From Streptomyces sp. NRRL F-6492 (GTDB lineage Bacteria > Actinomycetota > Actinomycetes > Streptomycetales > Streptomycetaceae): 64,000 bases of DNA. This document shows, one piece after another, positions 59,717 through 64,000 of this stretch. The notes beneath the pieces were generated by a model. It was given only the letters and a program-made list of their open reading frames with translations, had not been told where the DNA came from and did no database searches. The translations under genes and the position numbers were made by a program. How positions within the stretch are numbered: position 1 is the first letter of the stretch; each line of letters starts with the position of its first letter. Location of the stretch: NCBI RefSeq assembly GCF_001280125.1, contig NZ_LGEG01000103.1:1-64000 (forward strand), written 5' to 3'.

Positions 59717-59998
59717 TCAGCGGCCGAGACGCCCCTCGGCGGCGGCGCTCACGAAGGCCGCGAAGGCGGCCGGGGCGGCGAGGAAGGCGGGGCCTCCGGG
59801 GTTCTTGGAGTCGCGCACGGCGACGTGGGCGGCGAGGTCGGCGACCTCGACGCACTGACCGCCGTTGTCGCCGCTGTACGAGGACTTGCGCCAGGCGGCG
59901 TTACCGAGCGGGGCGCACTCGATGCACTCACCGCCGTTGTCGCCGCTGTACGAGGACTTACGCCAGTGCGCGCCCGTCAGATTCCGGTCGGTCCCCAT
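59717..59998 (-). CDS. DUF397 protein with tandem duplicated module
   Basis: A 93-residue protein in which the DUF397 motif WRKSSYSGDNGG occurs twice (residues about 12-28 ending CIE, and 36-52 ending CVEVAD), followed by the usual VRDSKNPGGPAF. Normal DUF397 proteins are about 60 residues with one copy. In Streptomyces DUF397 proteins partner XRE regulators (BldB/WhiJ-like); the start region overlaps the 3' end of the adjacent XRE gene by 41 bp. Confidence 0.92.
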   Translation of the reverse strand: MGTDRNLTGAHWRKSSYSGDNGGECIECAPLGNAAWRKSSYSGDNGGQCVEVADLAAHVAVRDSKNPGGPAFLAAPAAFAAFVSAAAEGRLGR

Positions 59999-60806
59999 AT
60001 CGTTCCTCCATGACGCGGGCGATCAGTTCGGCCGACTTCTCCACCGAGAGAGCAGCGGCCCGTAGGTGATCGTAACGGAGCGACCCCTCCCTGAACGCGG
60101 CTGAATCGGCGGTCATATGACCCTGGACGAAGTCCTCGGTGTAGACGAGGTCCGGGTCGTCCTCGAAGCGCAGCAAGGTGAAGGAGCCCATCAGTCCCGC
60201 GTGTGCTCCGACCTCGAACGGGAGGATCTGGATCTTCACCCATTCCCGCTCCTGCATGCGCAACAGGTGGGCGAGTTGTTCTCGCATCACCTCGCGCCCG
60301 CCGATCTCCTGATGCAACACCGCCTCGCTCAGGATGACCCAGAGCAGGGGCGGGGTCTCACGGTCCAGGATTCGCTGGCGGTCGATCCGGGCCGCGACCT
60401 TGGCGTCGAGGCCGTCCTCCGTCCTGGCGCCCAGAACCGCTCGGGCGTACGCGTCCGTCTGGAGCAGGCCGTACACCACCTGGTCCTGGAAGGTGCAGAG
60501 GTACGTCGCCTTCGCTTCCATGTCCGCGTACGGCTGGAACCACGCGGGCAGTTGGCTCTTCAGCACGAGGCCGACCATCCGGGAGAACGTCCCGCCCGTC
60601 ATCAACGCCGCGTCGAGTTGTTCCGAGAAGCGCCGTGTCGGGACCTTCTTCGCCGTCTCTATCTGGCCGATGAGCGAGCCCGTGCAGTAGACGACGGCAC
60701 CGAGTTGGGACTGGTTCAGTCCGGCGTCCTCCCTCAGACGGCGTAATTCCGCTCCGTAGTAGTCCAGCGGCGAGGCGCTGGGATCGAGGCTGCGGATGTT
60801 GACCAC
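59958..60806 (-). CDS. XRE regulator with DUF5753 (WhiJ-like)
   Basis: A 282-residue regulator. HTH: YYGAELRRLREDAGLNQSQL, then TGSLIGQIETAKK (residues 16-65). The DUF5753 ligand domain follows (FQDQVVYGLLQTDAYARAVL, LSEAVLHQEIGG, MREQLAHLLRM, IQILPFEVGAHAGLMGSFTL). GTG 60806 gives MVNIRSLDPSAS. With the DUF397 gene and the divergent ATPase gene it forms the classic Streptomyces triad regulating development or secondary metabolism. Confidence 0.93.
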   Translation of the reverse strand: MVNIRSLDPSASPLDYYGAELRRLREDAGLNQSQLGAVVYCTGSLIGQIETAKKVPTRRFSEQLDAALMTGGTFSRMVGLVLKSQLPAWFQPYADMEAKATYLCTFQDQVVYGLLQTDAYARAVLGARTEDGLDAKVAARIDRQRILDRETPPLLWVILSEAVLHQEIGGREVMREQLAHLLRMQEREWVKIQILPFEVGAHAGLMGSFTLLRFEDDPDLVYTEDFVQGHMTADSAAFREGSLRYDHLRAAALSVEKSAELIARVMEERYGDRPESDGRALA

Positions 60807-60890
60807 GACGAGGTCACCCCCAGATCGACGCGGCGAGGCGTTGTGTTCAGGCCGTAGCCGAGCGTAACGAAAAGCGTCCACTCTGGTGGC

Positions 60891-61974
<1,084 letters not shown>

Positions 61975-61986
61975 GGCGGGAACGGC

Positions 61987-62023
61987 CGGTGGCCGCCCCC
62001 TCGTTCGAGGAGAGCGGCCACCG
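61987..62023. terminator. Hairpin between convergent genes
   Basis: CGGTGGCCGC pairs with GCGGCCACCG, with an inner CCTCG-TT-CGAGG stem-loop. It lies between the methyltransferase (+) and the membrane protein (-). Confidence 0.8.
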
Positions 62024-62037
62024 CCCGAGGCCTCGCG

Positions 62038-64000
62038 TCAGAACGCCGACGTCACGTACAGGCAGTTCGTGTAGCTGTAGCCCGGTTCGATCTTCGTCTT
62101 GCTCGTCTTGGTGTCACCGGCCGACGACGTGCCCGTGTCGGCCCGCTTCTGGAGGAAGTGGTAGTTGCCGGCGGGCAGCAGCAGGGTCGCCTTCGGGTAC
62201 TTCGAGGCCGGTCCCGTGCAGGCCTTGACCTTCGGCGAGATGGAGAGCAGCGGGTCCTTGTACTTCGTGCAGGTCGCGCACGCGTTCAGCGTGACCTTGC
62301 CGGTCGTCGGGCCCGTGTAGAGCAGCTCGACCGAGCCGGGGCCGTCGTTGCTCACCACCATGACCATCCGGGCGCCGCCGGGGGCCTTCGCCGGGGGCAG
62401 GCTCTTGCCGGCCTCGGGCTCCTCGTCGGCGATCTCGGCGGCGATGGCGATCGAGCGCGCGTGCGCGGCCTTCGGGCTGCCCGGGTGGTCCTTGGCGAAC
62501 TGCGTCATCGTCGTGACCGCGTCGTCGAAGTCCTTGCTCCTGAACTGCGAGGTCCCGCAGGCGAAGTCGCCCCTCTCGACGGCCGTCGCCACCTCCCGCG
62601 CGGCGCCTTCGAAAGTGGTGTCCGGCAGGGCGTTCACGGAGGTGCGGATCGTGCGCAGCTCCACGACGGTGTCGCAGGGGGCGGCGCCGTCGACGGCGGC
62701 GGACCGCGTCTTGATCGCCTCCCGGACGGCCGGCTCGACGCGGGCCGCCTGGGACGACTTCGGGAAGGTGTCGAAGAGCGCGTTCAGGCTCGTCTCGGCG
62801 GACGGGTCGGCCGCCTGCACGCCGAGCGCGGCCGTCCCGCACCCGTAGAGCGACTCGGCCAGCGGCTCGTCCGCCTTGGCCGGGCGGGTGCCGAGGAGGT
62901 CCTTGTCGACCGTCCCGGACAGGCCCCGCAGGTGCGTGAGCGGCGCGACCGCCTTGCAGTAGTCCTTCTTCGCGTACGGGGCGGAGAGCTGCGCGTAGTA
63001 CGCGTCGAGGCGCGCGGGGACCAGCTTCCCGGCCCGCGACCCGGCGTGCTTCGTGCCGAGGTCCTGGTAGGTGGCGAGGGCGAGCCGGTAGAGGGGCTCG
63101 GCCCGCTCGAAGAGGAGGCCCTCGCCGGACTTCACCCGCTCGTCGGCGGTGGTGAGCCGTGCGAGCAGGGCCTCCTCCTTCGCCTCGTCGCGGGCCGCCC
63201 CGTACGCGAGGGAGCCCCCGGCGGGCACGGCGAGCAGCACCAGGGCGAGCGGCAGCGCCAGGCGCCGGAAGGCGGTGCCGACCCGGAGGGTGGCGCGCAG
63301 GCCGCGCCGGAAGCCGTCGGCCGCGACGGCCAGCAGGAAAACGCCGTATCCGACGAGGACGCCGACGGGCACGCCGTCGACGTCGGCGGGCAGCGCGGCC
63401 ACGAGCAGGGCGGCGGTGGCGAGCCAGCAGAGCACGGCGCCGATCCAGTTGCGCAGGAGGACGTACCCGAGGCCGAGGCCGGAGAGGTTGAGCAGGCCGA
63501 TCGCGGCGGCCTGCGCCGGGTTCGCCGGGCCGGGCGGCTGGGCGGGCGGCCGGTCCCCGTACCCGGGCGGCGGGCCGTAGCCGGGAGGCCCGTACCCCGG
63601 CGGTCCGTACCCCGGCGGCGGCCCGTAGCCGGGCGCGGTCGCGGGGCCGGACTGCGGGAAGCCGTATCCGGAGGCGGCGGCGCCCGCCCCGACGGGCACC
63701 GCGCCGGAGGACTCGCCGGGCGGCGGGCCGGAGGGCTGCTGTGCGGCGGCGGGCCGTCCGGAAGCCTCCGGCGGCGGGCCGAAGGCGAGCGTGGGCGTGG
63801 CGGGCGCGGCGGGCGTCGGCGTCGGCTCGGCGGGCGGCCGGGACGGCGGGGGCGGGGCCGCCGGTGTCCCCGAGGCCGCCGCCGGGCGCACCGGGGCCCA
63901 GGGCGGGGCCTCCGGGGCCACGCGCGGATCCGGAGCCGCCGGGCGCTGCCCCTGCCCCGGATCCGGGTTCTGGCTCTGGCTCTGGCTCTGGTTCTGGTTC
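62038..64000 (-). CDS. Pro/Gly-rich membrane protein with extracellular domain (N-terminus beyond window)
   Basis: At least 653 residues, open to the right edge. From the edge: NQ/SQ alternation (NQNQSQSQSQNP), a Pro/Ala/Gly-rich region with GYGPPGYGPP repeats, then three or four membrane segments (LLNLSGLGLGYVLLRNWIGA, VGVLVGYGVFLLAVAADGF, LALPLALVLLAVPAGGSLAY). A long extracytoplasmic part is rich in Ala, Lys and Thr, with TPR-like spacing (CKAVAPLTHLRGLSG, ALFDTFPKSSQAARVEPAVR). It ends in a beta-rich domain with a CATCTKY motif. A GTG at 63921 is an internal codon, not clearly the start. Function unknown. Confidence 0.85.
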   Translation of the reverse strand, partial: NQNQSQSQSQNPDPGQGQRPAAPDPRVAPEAPPWAPVRPAAASGTPAAPPPPSRPPAEPTPTPAAPATPTLAFGPPPEASGRPAAAQQPSGPPPGESSGAVPVGAGAAASGYGFPQSGPATAPGYGPPPGYGPPGYGPPGYGPPPGYGDRPPAQPPGPANPAQAAAIGLLNLSGLGLGYVLLRNWIGAVLCWLATAALLVAALPADVDGVPVGVLVGYGVFLLAVAADGFRRGLRATLRVGTAFRRLALPLALVLLAVPAGGSLAYGAARDEAKEEALLARLTTADERVKSGEGLLFERAEPLYRLALATYQDLGTKHAGSRAGKLVPARLDAYYAQLSAPYAKKDYCKAVAPLTHLRGLSGTVDKDLLGTRPAKADEPLAESLYGCGTAALGVQAADPSAETSLNALFDTFPKSSQAARVEPAVREAIKTRSAAVDGAAPCDTVVELRTIRTSVNALPDTTFEGAAREVATAVERGDFACGTSQFRSKDFDDAVTTMTQFAKDHPGSPKAAHARSIAIAAEIADEEPEAGKSLPPAKAPGGARMVMVVSNDGPGSVELLYTGPTTGKVTLNACATCTKYKDPLLSISPKVKACTGPASKYPKATLLLPAGNYHFLQKRADTGTSSAGDTKTSKTKIEPGYSYTNCLYVTSAF

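Overview
The window is a stretch of Streptomyces (or close relative) chromosome. GC is very high with strong third-position GC bias. GTG, TTG and probably one CTG start are used. The RNase P RNA is a recognisable actinobacterial type A molecule. The gene content is also typical of the genus: efeO-efeB-efeU, a DUF397/XRE/ATPase triad, an RNase H-acid phosphatase fusion, and ATP-grasp RiPP genes.

Layout. 0-6.8 kb: a truncated SARP regulator, an M50 protease, an F420-NADP reductase, an MFS exporter and methionine aminopeptidase. 6.8-13.1 kb: an iron block. DtxR/DmdR-type boxes precede a heme oxygenase and an efeO-efeB-efeU ferrous-iron uptake operon, with the remnant of a heme ABC ATPase between them. 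13.1-24.7 kb: housekeeping and efflux genes. These are a prim-pol-like protein, two TetR regulators each divergent from a likely target (dimethylargininase and a DHA2 exporter), an Rsm22-type methyltransferase, a Bcr/CflA exporter, an oxidoreductase, a PhoD phosphatase and an SDR enzyme. Strong hairpins separate convergent pairs.

25.2-31.3 kb: an island of different character. It is bounded by a 29-bp near-perfect direct repeat of the 3' end of rnpB, and the intact rnpB lies at the right boundary. It carries an XRE regulator, small actinobacterial ORFs, an ATP-grasp (graspetide-type) RiPP set and a protein with a HEPN-like motif. The RiPP set has a precursor, an ATP-grasp ligase frameshifted at a C7 tract, and a PIMT-like methyltransferase. 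No integrase is visible.

31.7-43.2 kb: MerR regulator, membrane protein, RNB ribonuclease, YaaA, KDPG aldolase, GNAT enzyme, RNase H/phosphatase, zinc-ribbon protein and Nif3-like protein (the last three are chained by overlapping stop/start codons), then a MaoC-type hydratase with a KstR-like box. 43.4-47.9 kb: ABC transporter plus two-component system, with kinase and regulator split by a DUF1906 glycoside-hydrolase-like gene. 48-52.4 kb: mostly hypothetical proteins and a second DHA2 exporter.

52.4-57.4 kb: a 1506-residue secreted protein (ricin-type lectin region, long Ala-rich coiled coil, small C-terminal domain) followed by a small gene. The architecture suggests a polymorphic toxin with a candidate immunity protein. 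57.8-64 kb: GlxA-type regulator, cupin, DUF397/XRE/ATPase triad, methyltransferase and a proline-rich membrane protein cut by the window edge.
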